Source: Gramella sp. MAR_2010_147
GTDB lineage: Bacteria > Bacteroidota > Bacteroidia > Flavobacteriales > Flavobacteriaceae
Length of the DNA stretch: 64,000 nucleotides
Reading direction: 5' to 3'
Assembly (NCBI RefSeq): GCF_900105135.1
Contig: NZ_LT629741.1
Location: forward strand, 868,001-932,000
The notes beneath the pieces were generated by a model, which saw nothing but the letters and a program-made list of their open reading frames with translations, searched no databases and was not told the DNA's origin. The position numbers and the translations under genes are program-made. Positions 36,424-45,365 of this stretch are shown piece after piece (the first letter of the stretch is position 1; every line of letters starts with the position of its first letter).

Positions 36424-37050
36424 TTGGGAAAATCCAGTCTTAAACTTGCTAACTTACTATATAATTGTAAAAATCATTCTAACGTGGCTAATATTCTGGA
36501 TATTTTTAGGACTTATGCTGGAGAGCGACTTTTAGAACAAAGTTGCAGCCTTACCAGTCTTGAAAAGGAAAAACTTCAAAAAGTTTTTGTGCAATCATTA
36601 CCTGCACTGCTTAGCCTTTACATGACCAATGGAGTTCCAGATAATAGCAGACCCAACAACTTAATTGAATTTATAGAAAACGGTGATTTAATAGAATTTG
36701 GAGAACGAGAATTAAACCTCTTATTAGACAAAAAAGAGCAAAAAGTTTTTCTAGATCTTTTTGTGCTCATTGATCTTAATTTGGAAACTTTTAAAAAAGT
36801 AATTTATATTTCTACTGCGATTCTTACCTTAATTATTTCAGAAATAAGAGATAAAAATGAGGTGGAAATCTCAAATATCTTAAAAACCTTAGCCGGAATT
36901 GAAACAATATATGATGAAAATTTTGTGAAAGTTCTGATTAAAAACCAGGATGACCCTAATTTTATTGATAACAGCGAAGAGATCACCTTGGGAAGAAAGG
37001 ACGGAAGCGGTGATAAAAGCATCTTGGGAGGTTATACTGGCGGCCGTTAA
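36424..37050 (+). CDS. Hypothetical protein, 208 aa, TTG start
   Basis: Open from TTG 36424; no ATG occurs before about residue 67, and an internal GTG (residue 21) is the only other early start. The protein is helical and acidic, with one hydrophobic helix, KVIYISTAILTLIISEI (about 122-138), and a glycine-rich end, KSILGGYTGGR. The ending and helical layout faintly resemble DUF937 proteins; this is weak inference. Forty bp of A/T-rich DNA separate it from the lipoprotein gene downstream. No promoter is visible between the serA terminator and the start, so partial readthrough may feed it. Confidence 0.6.
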   Translation: MGKSSLKLANLLYNCKNHSNVANILDIFRTYAGERLLEQSCSLTSLEKEKLQKVFVQSLPALLSLYMTNGVPDNSRPNNLIEFIENGDLIEFGERELNLLLDKKEQKVFLDLFVLIDLNLETFKKVIYISTAILTLIISEIRDKNEVEISNILKTLAGIETIYDENFVKVLIKNQDDPNFIDNSEEITLGRKDGSGDKSILGGYTGGR

Positions 37051-37089
37051 AACAGGAATAATTTTTGATCATAATAAATAAAAAAAAGA

Positions 37090-37518
37090 ATGAAAAACAT
37101 TGTATACATAGTGTTATTAGGTCTTTTCGTATATAGCTGCGGTTCATCTGGCGGAAAAAACTTTCCTTCAGACAAGATCGACAATGCCGAAAATGATACT
37201 GTGCGTATTGCAAATGACAGCCTGGAATACGAGATCATCATCATTGAACCTGGTTTTAATTTATTCATAAATTCTTATGCGAGACCAAGAGGTTATCATT
37301 CCCAATCTTATCTTGAAAATAAAAATCAGTTCCTCGTTACAGAATATAACCAGAGGGTAAACCAACCATTTAGATACAATCCAGATCTTTACATCAATCA
37401 GATCAATTATGACGCAAATATAGATTATGGTTACGAAGTGAATTATTTACTATATAACTATTTTGTTTTTTTTAGCAGGCATTATAACCAAAGATTTAGT
37501 GTCCCTACAAGAATTTGA
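37090..37518 (+). CDS. Lipoprotein, 142 aa (possibly DUF6146-like)
   Basis: Lipoprotein signal peptide MKNIVYIVLLGLFVYSC with CGSSGG following, where Cys17 is the likely lipidation site. The mature part has a flexible start (GKNFPSDKIDNAENDT) and then EYEIIIIEPGFNLFINSYARP, the conserved-looking core, plus several Tyr/Asn-rich strands (SYLENKNQFLVTEYNQRVNQ). I believe this corresponds to a Bacteroidetes-specific domain of unknown function (DUF6146), not certain. The next gene starts 29 nt downstream with its own promoter, whose -33 TTTG lies at the end of this gene. Confidence 0.7.
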   Translation: MKNIVYIVLLGLFVYSCGSSGGKNFPSDKIDNAENDTVRIANDSLEYEIIIIEPGFNLFINSYARPRGYHSQSYLENKNQFLVTEYNQRVNQPFRYNPDLYINQINYDANIDYGYEVNYLLYNYFVFFSRHYNQRFSVPTRI

Positions 37519-37543
37519 TTCTTTCGTCAATTCCTTATATTTG
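37514..37543 (+). promoter_or_regulatory. Strong Bacteroidetes-type promoter giving a leaderless or nearly leaderless message
   Basis: TTTG (37514-37517), 18 bp, TATATTTG (37536-37543), both elements exact. The ATG at 37548 is 4 nt after the -7 element, so the transcript should start at or beside the start codon. Confidence 0.7.
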
Positions 37544-37547
37544 CTGC

Positions 37548-37853
37548 ATGAAAAAATTGAAAGATCGCTGGGGAATAGATTCCAATTGGCAATTATTCAT
37601 CATATTTCTGGTTTTTGCAATCACTGGATCTACTGCGGCTAAGCTAGCGAGTCCGTTTGTGAATTTACTCGGGATTTATCAGGAAACCAGCCATTGGGCG
37701 ATTTACTGGTTTGCTCGAATCTTTTTAATATTTCCAATTTACCAGGTTCTTTTGGTGTTCTTTGGATGGATCTTTGGTCAGTTTCAGTTTTTCTGGGCTT
37801 TTGAAAAGAAAATGTTGAGTAGATTAGGTTTAGCAAAAGTATTTAAAGCTTAA
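37548..37853 (+). CDS. Small membrane protein, 101 aa (DUF6787-like)
   Basis: From ATG 37548 (MKKLKDRWGIDSNWQLFIIF). Two or three hydrophobic segments: LFIIFLVFAITGSTAAKLA, IYWFARIFLIFPIYQVLLVFFGWIFG. The WGI-x-S-NWQ start and the FWAFEKKMLSRLG end are characteristic of a small family in Bacteroidetes that I associate with DUF6787 (uncertain). An upstream in-frame ATC/ATT reading was rejected because it would precede the predicted transcript start. The His-rich gene begins 1 nt after the stop. Confidence 0.78.
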   Translation: MKKLKDRWGIDSNWQLFIIFLVFAITGSTAAKLASPFVNLLGIYQETSHWAIYWFARIFLIFPIYQVLLVFFGWIFGQFQFFWAFEKKMLSRLGLAKVFKA

Positions 37854-37854
37854 G

Positions 37855-38172
37855 GTGAATTTAATTAAGAAAATATTTCTTGTATTTACAGCAGTATTAC
37901 TACTGCTGCCTTCCTCTGTAAGTTTTTCTCATATTTTTACTGGTCACGATCATACCATTTGTGATAATTATGCTGAGAAGCATTATCATAACAAAGCCCT
38001 GGATTGTGAATTACACAAATTCCATAAAAATTCAGCCTTAACTATTAATTTTTCTGCTTTTGAGCCTGTAATTATTCAGGTAACCCAAGAAGGCATATTT
38101 GACTACTATCAATTTTTAAATGAATATGAACCTCTGCATTTTGATCTTAGAGGGCCTCCATTTTTTGCTTAA
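37855..38172 (+). CDS. Small exported His-rich protein, probable metal-binding partner of the downstream receptor
   Basis: 105 aa from GTG 37855, the only start that gives an intact signal peptide, NLIKKIFLVFTAVLLLLPSS. Directly after it come many His and two Cys: SHIFTGHDHTICDNY and EKHYHNKALDCELHKFH, a candidate zinc or copper site in the periplasm. The rest is short and aromatic. It begins 1 nt after the previous stop and ends 48 nt before a TonB receptor that itself has a His/Glu-rich segment, so a role in metal uptake or sensing is inferred. No family recognised. Confidence 0.75.
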   Translation: MNLIKKIFLVFTAVLLLLPSSVSFSHIFTGHDHTICDNYAEKHYHNKALDCELHKFHKNSALTINFSAFEPVIIQVTQEGIFDYYQFLNEYEPLHFDLRGPPFFA

Positions 38173-38220
38173 GTCTCAACTTTTATAAAGCAAAAAACAT
38201 AAATCATTTAATTTTTACCA

Positions 38221-40473
38221 ATGCGAAATACATTGTTAATTACACTGCTATTTGCAGTGAATACTATTATTTATAGTCAAAATCAATTATCAGGAAATAT
38301 TAAAAACTCAAATTCTAGTGAGCCTGTTTTTAGTGCCAATATTTATCTTCCTCAGTTAGAAAAAGGTACAATTAGTGATCTCAATGGAAAATTCATTCTT
38401 AAAAATCTACCAGATGGAACTTATAAATTAGTTATATCTTCCATAGGATTTTCAACTGTAAGCTTCGAAGTGAAAATTCCTTCTGAAGAAATCACTATAG
38501 AATTAGTGCCTTCAGCTATAGAAATAGAAGAAGTAATTATATCTACTCCATTTCATCAGCTTCAAAGTGAAAATGTCATGAAGGTAGAACGTGAAAGCGT
38601 TTCTGAATTAAATAAAAAGGGCGCTTTAAACCTTGCTGACGGAATTACTCAAATTGCCGGAGTAGAAAGTCTAACTACCGGAGTGGGGATTGGCAAACCC
38701 GTGATTCGGGGGCTTAGCTCCAACAGGGTTTTAGTTTATACCCAGGGTGTGCGGTTGGAAAATCAGCAGTATGGAGATGAGCATGGATTGGGTATTAGTT
38801 CTAAGGGAATTGGAAGTGTAGAAGTTATAAAAGGCCCTGCTTCACTGCTCTATGGTAGCGATGCTATTGGAGGAGTCCTTTATTTAAATCCTGAAAGATA
38901 TGCTGCCGCTGGAGAGACCAATGCCGCAATTGAAACCGATTATTTTAGCAATACTATAGGTTATCAAACCAGTCTTATGGCTAAAACCTCCGGCGAAAAA
39001 TTAAAATTTCTTGCCCGTGGAAGTTATGCTGCGCATAGCGATTATAAAGACGGAAATGATACCCGGGTAACCAATACCAGGTTCAATGAAAAAGATATTA
39101 AAGCAGGTGCTGGCTTCCAGGATAAGAACTACAAAGCCGATTTAAGATATAATTTTAATAGAAGTGAAATTGGAATACCAGAGGAACTTGGTGCACAATC
39201 TAAAGACAAGGAACCACTTCTACCCTTTCAGAAAATTGATAATCATGTATTAAGCCTGGATAACCAGTTTTATTTTGGAAATTCAAGTCTGGATGCTAAG
39301 CTGGGATACCAATTCAATGATAGAAAAGAATTTGAAGAACATCACCATGAGGAGGAAGAAACCGAAGAAGAACACCTGGAAGAAGAAGAATCTGGTGAAC
39401 CTTCTTTAGAAATGCATCTGGAAACTTTGAATTATAACATCAAGTACAATCTACCAAAATTAGGGAAGTTTGAAACCATAGCCGGAATTCAGGGTATGTA
39501 CCAGACCAATCGCAATTTTGGGGAGGAAATCTTAATCCCTGATGCTGAAACATTAGACTTTGGGATATTTGCCACAACACATTATCACCTGGAAAGTTGG
39601 GATTTTCAGGGGGGATTAAGATTTGACACCAGAAACCTTGAAACTGATGAATTTCTGGCGGAAGACGGTGATCTTATTGAAGGCGTAGACAGGAGTTTTG
39701 AAAGTTTTAATGCAGCGCTTGGGGCAAAATATCATTTAAACCAAAAATTCATTGCAAGGCTTAATCTGGCCAGCGGTTTTCGTGCTCCAAATTTATCTGA
39801 GCTAACTTCAAATGGAGATCATAATGGGGCAAATCGTTATGAAATTGGAAATCCAGATCTGAATAACGAACAAAATTTTCAGGTAGACCTGGCTCTGGAA
39901 TGGAGAAATGTTCATTTTGAAGCATTTGTGAATGCATTTAGTAATAATATTAAGGATTATATTTTTATTAATCCTACTGAAGAAACTATTGATGATGAAC
40001 CTGTTTTTAGATATGAGCAGGCAAATGCCAATCTATATGGGGGAGAAATTGGTGTTCACATTCACCCCCATCCATTAGACTGGCTCCACCTGGAAAGTAG
40101 TTTTGAAACGGTGACCGGTAAACTAAATGATGGAGGATATTTACCTCTTATCCCGGCAACTTCATTAACTAATACTTTTCGAATAGAATTTGAAGAAGGA
40201 AAAACATTTAGCCAGAAATATACTTTTGTTCGGCTTAAGAATGTCTTTAAACAGAATAATCCAGGAAGATTTGAAACAGCAACCAATGCTTATAGTTTAT
40301 TAGGAGCAGGATTTGGAACTGTATTGAATCTAAATCAAATAGAATTAGATCTAAGGCTTAGTGGCACCAATTTGCTCAATAAAACTTATATCTCACATTT
40401 ATCCAGGCTAAAACAGGATGGTATTTTTAATATTGGAAGAAATATCATGTTTTCTGCCAATATTAGTATTTAA
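38221..40473 (+). CDS. TonB-dependent receptor with His/Glu-rich extracellular segment, probable metal (zinc or copper) receptor
   Basis: 750 aa. Signal peptide MRNTLLITLLFAVNTIIYSQ, CarboxypepD_reg-like domain (~22-100), plug with GVGIGKPVIRGLSSNRVLVY and VEVIKGPASLLYGSDAIGG, then a barrel. Residues ~371-400 contain HHHEEEETEEEH and further Glu and His runs (nt 39331-39420), much like the metal-capturing loops of ZnuD-type receptors. ANGFRAPNLSEL-like motifs and the C-terminal IGRNIMFSANISI are usual for the family. It follows the His-rich exported protein. Zinc is the likeliest substrate, by analogy with ZnuD; this is inference. Confidence 0.88.
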   Translation: MRNTLLITLLFAVNTIIYSQNQLSGNIKNSNSSEPVFSANIYLPQLEKGTISDLNGKFILKNLPDGTYKLVISSIGFSTVSFEVKIPSEEITIELVPSAIEIEEVIISTPFHQLQSENVMKVERESVSELNKKGALNLADGITQIAGVESLTTGVGIGKPVIRGLSSNRVLVYTQGVRLENQQYGDEHGLGISSKGIGSVEVIKGPASLLYGSDAIGGVLYLNPERYAAAGETNAAIETDYFSNTIGYQTSLMAKTSGEKLKFLARGSYAAHSDYKDGNDTRVTNTRFNEKDIKAGAGFQDKNYKADLRYNFNRSEIGIPEELGAQSKDKEPLLPFQKIDNHVLSLDNQFYFGNSSLDAKLGYQFNDRKEFEEHHHEEEETEEEHLEEEESGEPSLEMHLETLNYNIKYNLPKLGKFETIAGIQGMYQTNRNFGEEILIPDAETLDFGIFATTHYHLESWDFQGGLRFDTRNLETDEFLAEDGDLIEGVDRSFESFNAALGAKYHLNQKFIARLNLASGFRAPNLSELTSNGDHNGANRYEIGNPDLNNEQNFQVDLALEWRNVHFEAFVNAFSNNIKDYIFINPTEETIDDEPVFRYEQANANLYGGEIGVHIHPHPLDWLHLESSFETVTGKLNDGGYLPLIPATSLTNTFRIEFEEGKTFSQKYTFVRLKNVFKQNNPGRFETATNAYSLLGAGFGTVLNLNQIELDLRLSGTNLLNKTYISHLSRLKQDGIFNIGRNIMFSANISI

Positions 40474-40502
40474 GGAATTAAGCTAATAAGTTTTACAGAA
40501 TT

Positions 40503-40540
40503 AAAAAAGGCTGTTGAAAAATCTAACAGCCTTTTTTTTT
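40503..40540. terminator. Bidirectional hairpin terminator
   Basis: AAAAAAGGCTGTT pairs with AACAGCCTTTTTT; T10 on the right, A6 on the left. Lies between the TonB receptor and the convergent small membrane-protein gene. Confidence 0.9.
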
Positions 40541-40558
40541 AAACTAATTGAATATTCT

Positions 40559-40861
40559 TTAATAATTTTCAACTTCAATAATCTGAACTTTCGAGGGTTC
40601 TTTTTTCCATACGTGAGTATAGAGGTACATCAAAGTAAAAGTTGGAATAATATCGGTTCCTGGTAAAATCTCCTCAATAAAAACCAGAACTGAAGCTAAT
40701 TTTCCTTTCTTTCCGGGATACATTTCTCTCATTTTCTTGGCAGCGTAGGGCGCCCAGGCAAGATCCAGAAAAGGACCAATAACAGGAATTGCTACAGTAG
40801 CCATACCGGCCAAATCATAAGCAAGTCCCTTTATAAAAGTTTTATCTTTAAATAATCTCAT
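40559..40861 (-). CDS. Small hypothetical membrane-associated protein, 100 aa
   Basis: Segments GLAYDLAGMATVAIPVIGPFLDLAW (about 11-35) and LASVLVFIEEILPGTDIIPTFTLMYLYTHVW (about 55-85) are hydrophobic and may span the membrane. Between them is a basic stretch AAKKMREMYPGKKGK. No family recognised. It lies 45 nt downstream of folE on the same strand and may be the last gene of the msrA-folE unit. Confidence 0.65.
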   Translation of the reverse strand: MRLFKDKTFIKGLAYDLAGMATVAIPVIGPFLDLAWAPYAAKKMREMYPGKKGKLASVLVFIEEILPGTDIIPTFTLMYLYTHVWKKEPSKVQIIEVENY

Positions 40862-40906
40862 TTTATTTGATTTTATTCAAAATAAATCAAATAAAGTGCC
40901 AAAAGA

Positions 40907-41503
40907 CTAGCGAAGGTCTGAACTGATTAATTTCAGAAATTCATTTCTGGTTTCAATTTCCTTGAATTGCCCGCGAAAACCGGATGTAGTGGTCGCACTA
41001 TTCTGTTTTTGAACGCCACGCATCATCATGCACATATGCACGGCTTCAATTACAACAGCAACACCCTGAGGCTGTAGGGTTCTATTTAAACACTCCAGAA
41101 TATCATGCGTTAACCTTTCCTGAACCTGCAGCCGGCGTGCAAAAACATCAACCACTCTAGGTAATTTACTAAGTCCGATAATCTTTCCATTTGGAATATA
41201 GGCGATATGTGCTTTTCCAAAGAACGGAAGCATATGATGCTCACAAAGTGAATACAGCTCAATATCTTTTACTACGACCATTTCATCGTAGCTCTCTTCA
41301 AAAACAGCTTTTTTAAGGATCTTTTCAGCATCCATGGAATAACCCTGTGTAAGAAATTGCATGGCTTTGGCTGCTCTTTCCGGTGTTTTCAACACACCTT
41401 CCCTTCCCGGGTCCTCTCCTACACCTTTAATAATATCATGAAAGTTAGTTTTCATGTTTTCGGTGATTTCTTCGTTATACTCTTCAAAGTATTTGTAAGC
41501 CAT
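40907..41503 (-). CDS. folE: GTP cyclohydrolase I (type IA)
   Basis: 198 aa. Zinc ligands are in [11 protein letters not shown] (Cys and His) and HMCMMMRGV (Cys), with the active-site block [30 protein letters not shown]. It converts GTP to 7,8-dihydroneopterin triphosphate, first step of folate and tetrahydropterin synthesis. Start one base after the msrA stop, so the two are cotranscribed. Confidence 0.97.
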   Translation of the reverse strand: MAYKYFEEYNEEITENMKTNFHDIIKGVGEDPGREGVLKTPERAAKAMQFLTQGYSMDAEKILKKAVFEESYDEMVVVKDIELYSLCEHHMLPFFGKAHIAYIPNGKIIGLSKLPRVVDVFARRLQVQERLTHDILECLNRTLQPQGVAVVIEAVHMCMMMRGVQKQNSATTTSGFRGQFKEIETRNEFLKLISSDLR

Positions 41504-41504
41504 T

Positions 41505-42047
41505 TTATTTTAATTTATCAGAAAATAATTTTTTCAGTTTCGTAATCTTAGGATCAATAATAAACTGACAGTATGGTTGTTGTCTATGTTGATTATAAAA
41601 ATCCTGGTGTTCTTCCTCAGCAATATAAAACGCGGAAGCCTCACTAACTTCTGTAACAATAGGATCTTTAAACATCTTCTCAGCTCCCAGTAAATTAATT
41701 ACTTCCTCTGCTTTCAGTTTTTGATCATCATCATGATAGAAAATACCACTTCTATATTGGGTTCCAACATCATTTTGCTGTTTGTTCAGGGTAGTTGGAT
41801 CGTGTGTAGCAAAGAATACCAAAAGTAATTCTTCAAAACTAATTTTTTCTGGATCAAATTCGACCTCTATAGCTTCAGCATGTCCCGTTCTTCCTGTTAT
41901 AATTTCACGGTATGCGGGATTTTTAATTGCCCCGCCTGTAAAGCCTGAAACTACTTTCTCTACCCCATTCAGTCTTTGAAAAACTGCTTCCGTACACCAA
42001 AAACATCCTCCAGCCAACGTTGCCTTTTTCAATTCCACCTCTTCCAT
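41505..42047 (-). CDS. msrA: Peptide methionine sulfoxide reductase MsrA
   Basis: 180 aa. The nucleophile Cys is in [12 protein letters not shown] (about residue 15), followed by [37 protein letters not shown] and [21 protein letters not shown]. It reduces methionine-S-sulfoxide in proteins using thioredoxin. The second Cys is present but no MsrB domain is fused. No signal peptide, so cytoplasmic. Upstream member of the msrA-folE pair, with its own promoter. Confidence 0.96.
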   Translation of the reverse strand: MEEVELKKATLAGGCFWCTEAVFQRLNGVEKVVSGFTGGAIKNPAYREIITGRTGHAEAIEVEFDPEKISFEELLLVFFATHDPTTLNKQQNDVGTQYRSGIFYHDDDQKLKAEEVINLLGAEKMFKDPIVTEVSEASAFYIAEEEHQDFYNQHRQQPYCQFIIDPKITKLKKLFSDKLK

Positions 42048-42073
42048 AATAGCAATTCCTGATTTTTGTTTAG

Positions 42074-42103
42074 CAAATTTAATTTTTAAATAAACAAAAC
42101 AAA
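42074..42103 (-). promoter_or_regulatory. msrA-folE promoter, Bacteroidetes type
   Basis: On the minus strand TTTG (42103-42100), 18 bp, TAAATTTG (42081-42074), both exact. The start lies 26 nt downstream. Confidence 0.7.
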
Positions 42104-42194
42104 GTCTGTTTAACTTGATTTTATAGAAATGTTTTGTCCAGTATTAATAACAATAATACATTTGAATGGTTCTAAAATAGCAATCCATCAATCA

Positions 42195-44633
42195 ATGCTT
42201 CTAAATCGAATATTATTTTTAATTCTTTTCAGTTCCTGTTTATGTTCTTACTCTCAAAACACCTTGCAAACCAGAAAAGTTTATCATACTCTAAGAATTG
42301 AAAATCCCCCAAAGATTGATGGATATCCAAATGAGGAGGTTTGGCAAAATACAGATACCGCTGATAATTTTGTAATGGTGGAACCCGGGGATGGTGAAGC
42401 AATTCCAGAATCTCATAATACTACAGCCAAAATACTTTATGATGACGAAGCGATCTACGTGGCTGCGGTTATGAAAGAAAGTAATCCTGAAAAAACCATG
42501 CGCCAGTTTACACAAAGGGATAATATAAATCAATCTGAGTTTTTTTTGATGGACATCAATACATATGATGATGGCGAGAATCAAACAAGATTTATCGTTA
42601 CCACCGCAGGAACGCAGGCAGATGCCAGAATGACCGGGAATAATGAAGACTATGCCTATAATGTAGTATGGGAGTCGGCAGTTTCACAGGATGAGAATGG
42701 ATGGTATGTAGAAATGAAGATCCCTTATTCAGCCCTTAGATTTCCGGAAAAACCAGCACAATTATGGGGAATGCAGTTTGCCAGGGAGATTACGCATTTA
42801 AATTCTACTTATGTCTGGAACTATGTTGACAAATCTACTGGACAATTAAGTCAGTACACCGGGCTACTTTTCGGAATATCAAATATAGATCCTCCTGTTC
42901 GCCTTAGTTTATATCCATTTACTTCGATGGCTGTAGATCAATTTGATGGGAATACAGATTTCAATTTTAATGCAGGTATGGATCTAAAGTACGGGATTAA
43001 TGATTCTTTTACTTTGGATATGACTCTGGTTCCTGACTTTGGACAGACTGCTTTTGATGAAGTAGAACTAAATCTTGGACCCTTTGAGCAGGTATTTGGT
43101 GAAAACAGGGCTTTCTTCACTGAAGGAACAGAGTTATTTAACAAAGGTGACCTTTTTTATTCCCGAAGAGTTGGAAGTACTCCAATTGGGTTTAATAAAG
43201 TTCAGGCTCTGGCCCTTGAAAATGAAGAGATCCTTGAAAATCCAGATAAAACAGATCTTTTAAATGCGCTGAAAGTTTCTGGAAGAACAGACAGGGGTTT
43301 GGGTATAGGCTTTTTTAATGCGATCACCAACAAACAGGAAGCTATATTTCGAGATACCATTTCAGGAAATACGAGGCGTGAAATAACCGAATCTGTTGCT
43401 AATTATAATATTGTTGTATTAGATCAACGATTCAATAAAAATTCTTCCATATCACTTATAAATACCAATGTTACCAGAAATGGCCGTTTTAGAGATGGGA
43501 ATGTTACAGGGTTTTTATTTGACATTTATAACAAACAAAATTCTTTTAATTTCGAAGGTCAGGCAAAAATGAGTAATGTTAATCTACCCGAACAAAATAA
43601 GACGGGATTTGCTTCTTTTCTTGCAGTGAAACGAACAAAAGGAAATATTCGCTATAGCCTGGCGAATGAATTCGCTAATGAAACCTACGACATTAATGAT
43701 CTTGGGATAAATTTCACCAATAATTACAACAACTTTTCCTGGAATGCTTCGTATCAAATATTTGAACCAAAAGGAAATTATAACAATTATAGAATAGGCC
43801 TTTACGGACAGCATCTTAGAAGATATAGACCAGACGTCCCTGTTAATACCGGCGTTGGAGGTGAATTTTTTGCAAGCACGAGAGAGAGATTTGCTTTTGG
43901 GGGATCTATGGACATTAACTCAGAATTCAGAGATTACTTTGAACCCAGATCTGATAATACCTATGTTCTTTATAAACCTTTCGGCACTGCCAGTGCTTTT
44001 GTTTCTACCGATTATAGAAAAACCTTTGCCTACGATATTAGAGTTTCTATTGAAGAATATTACAAATCTTCTCAAAGCAATTTTAAACTTAGTATAGAAC
44101 CAAGGTATCGTTTCAGCGACAAATTTAATATGATCTATGAATTTGAATATTCTTATCAAAATGACAGGTCGAGTTTTGTAAATCGCTTAGATAATCAAAT
44201 AATCTTTGGACTGAGAGATCAGAAGAGCCTTGAAAACTCCCTGAACGGAAGTTATAATTTCAATACAAAACAGGGATTAAATTTAAGTTTCAGACATTTC
44301 TGGTCTACAGCCAGTTTTAAGGAAAATAGTTATACCCAATTGCAACAAGAAGGAGAATTAGCTCCTTTTGATTATGAAATTACCGATGAGAATAATCCTA
44401 ATGCCAATTTTAATATCTGGAACCTGGATTTGAGCTACAGGTGGCAGTTTGCACCTGGAAGTGAGGCTGTTTTACTCTATAGAAATGCCATCTTTAATAA
44501 TGATAAGCTTAGCTATCTAGGTTTTAATGATAGTTTAGATAGGCTCTTTGCCCAACCGGCGCGACACAACCTAAGCTTACGTGTAGTTTATTTTATAGAT
44601 TATAATAGAATTAAGAACTTATTACGTGGTTAA
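42195..44633 (+). CDS. DUF5916-type outer-membrane protein with CBM9-like N-domain
   Basis: 812 aa from ATG 42195, which opens the signal peptide MLLNRILFLILFSSCLCSYS; the longer in-frame start at 42129 gives a poor N-terminus. Residues ~30-220 resemble a family 9 carbohydrate-binding module (KIDGYPNEEVWQNTD, AKILYDDEAIYVAAVMKES, MKIPYSALRFP). The remainder is a beta-barrel-like DUF5916 domain with GPFEQVFGENRAFFTEGTEL and LFYSRRVGS, ending in strands with RYRFSDKFNMIYEFEYSY-like aromatic periodicity. Function unknown; members are thought to act at the outer membrane. Single gene by spacing. Confidence 0.88.
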   Translation: MLLNRILFLILFSSCLCSYSQNTLQTRKVYHTLRIENPPKIDGYPNEEVWQNTDTADNFVMVEPGDGEAIPESHNTTAKILYDDEAIYVAAVMKESNPEKTMRQFTQRDNINQSEFFLMDINTYDDGENQTRFIVTTAGTQADARMTGNNEDYAYNVVWESAVSQDENGWYVEMKIPYSALRFPEKPAQLWGMQFAREITHLNSTYVWNYVDKSTGQLSQYTGLLFGISNIDPPVRLSLYPFTSMAVDQFDGNTDFNFNAGMDLKYGINDSFTLDMTLVPDFGQTAFDEVELNLGPFEQVFGENRAFFTEGTELFNKGDLFYSRRVGSTPIGFNKVQALALENEEILENPDKTDLLNALKVSGRTDRGLGIGFFNAITNKQEAIFRDTISGNTRREITESVANYNIVVLDQRFNKNSSISLINTNVTRNGRFRDGNVTGFLFDIYNKQNSFNFEGQAKMSNVNLPEQNKTGFASFLAVKRTKGNIRYSLANEFANETYDINDLGINFTNNYNNFSWNASYQIFEPKGNYNNYRIGLYGQHLRRYRPDVPVNTGVGGEFFASTRERFAFGGSMDINSEFRDYFEPRSDNTYVLYKPFGTASAFVSTDYRKTFAYDIRVSIEEYYKSSQSNFKLSIEPRYRFSDKFNMIYEFEYSYQNDRSSFVNRLDNQIIFGLRDQKSLENSLNGSYNFNTKQGLNLSFRHFWSTASFKENSYTQLQQEGELAPFDYEITDENNPNANFNIWNLDLSYRWQFAPGSEAVLLYRNAIFNNDKLSYLGFNDSLDRLFAQPARHNLSLRVVYFIDYNRIKNLLRG

Positions 44634-44685
44634 AGTTGGGGAATCTGCCTAATTTGGCTAATTTCGGTGCACTTATTTTTCGTAA

Positions 44686-45345
44686 ATGATCATTGCCAAA
44701 AACATTCATAAATATTACGGAGACCTACATGTTCTAAAAGCTGTAGATCTTCATATAAAAAAAAGTGAGATCGTATCTATAGTAGGTGCTTCTGGAGCAG
44801 GAAAAACAACCCTGTTACAAATAATGGGTACTTTAGATAAGCCTTCTAAAAAGAAAAATTCTGAGCTCAGGATTAATGGCACCAATATCTACGGGTTAAA
44901 ATCCCGGGAGCTGTCCAAATTCAGAAATAAACATATTGGTTTTATCTTTCAGTTTCACCAGTTATTACCAGAGTTTACAGCACTGGAGAATATTTGTATC
45001 CCGGCATTTATACATAAGACCCCTCGAAAGGAAGCTGAAAAAAGAGCCATGGAGCTTTTAAGTTTTCTAGGGCTTGAGAACAGAGCTTCCCATAAACCCG
45101 GAGAACTTAGTGGTGGAGAGCAACAAAGAATAGCTGTTGCCAGAAGTTTGGTCAATAATCCGGCTGTGATCTTTGCCGATGAACCCTCAGGAAATCTAGA
45201 TAGTGAATCTGCTGAAAATCTTCATAAGTTATTTTTCCAGCTTAGAGACGAATTTGAGCAGACTTTTGTTATCGTTACGCATAATGAAGAACTTGCTAAT
45301 ATGGCCGACAGGAAACTCACTATGGTAGACGGCGAGATAATATAA
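44686..45345 (+). CDS. lolD: LolD-like ABC transporter ATP-binding protein
   Basis: 219 aa. Walker [11 protein letters not shown]-loop [18 protein letters not shown] signature LSGGEQQR, Walker [14 protein letters not shown]-loop [19 protein letters not shown] with GNLD matches the LolD/MacB group, which releases lipoproteins from the inner membrane with LolCE; those permeases are not in the window. A plausible promoter with TATTTTTC lies close to the ATG. The TIGR02757 gene follows after 20 nt. Confidence 0.87.
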   Translation: MIIAKNIHKYYGDLHVLKAVDLHIKKSEIVSIVGASGAGKTTLLQIMGTLDKPSKKKNSELRINGTNIYGLKSRELSKFRNKHIGFIFQFHQLLPEFTALENICIPAFIHKTPRKEAEKRAMELLSFLGLENRASHKPGELSGGEQQRIAVARSLVNNPAVIFADEPSGNLDSESAENLHKLFFQLRDEFEQTFVIVTHNEELANMADRKLTMVDGEII

Positions 45346-45365
45346 ACCCTAAATTCTAAGTTTTT

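Noticed and set aside
42129..42194. A longer N-terminus of the DUF5916 protein
   Set aside because: The signal peptide begins at ATG 42195; the added residues are not signal-like.
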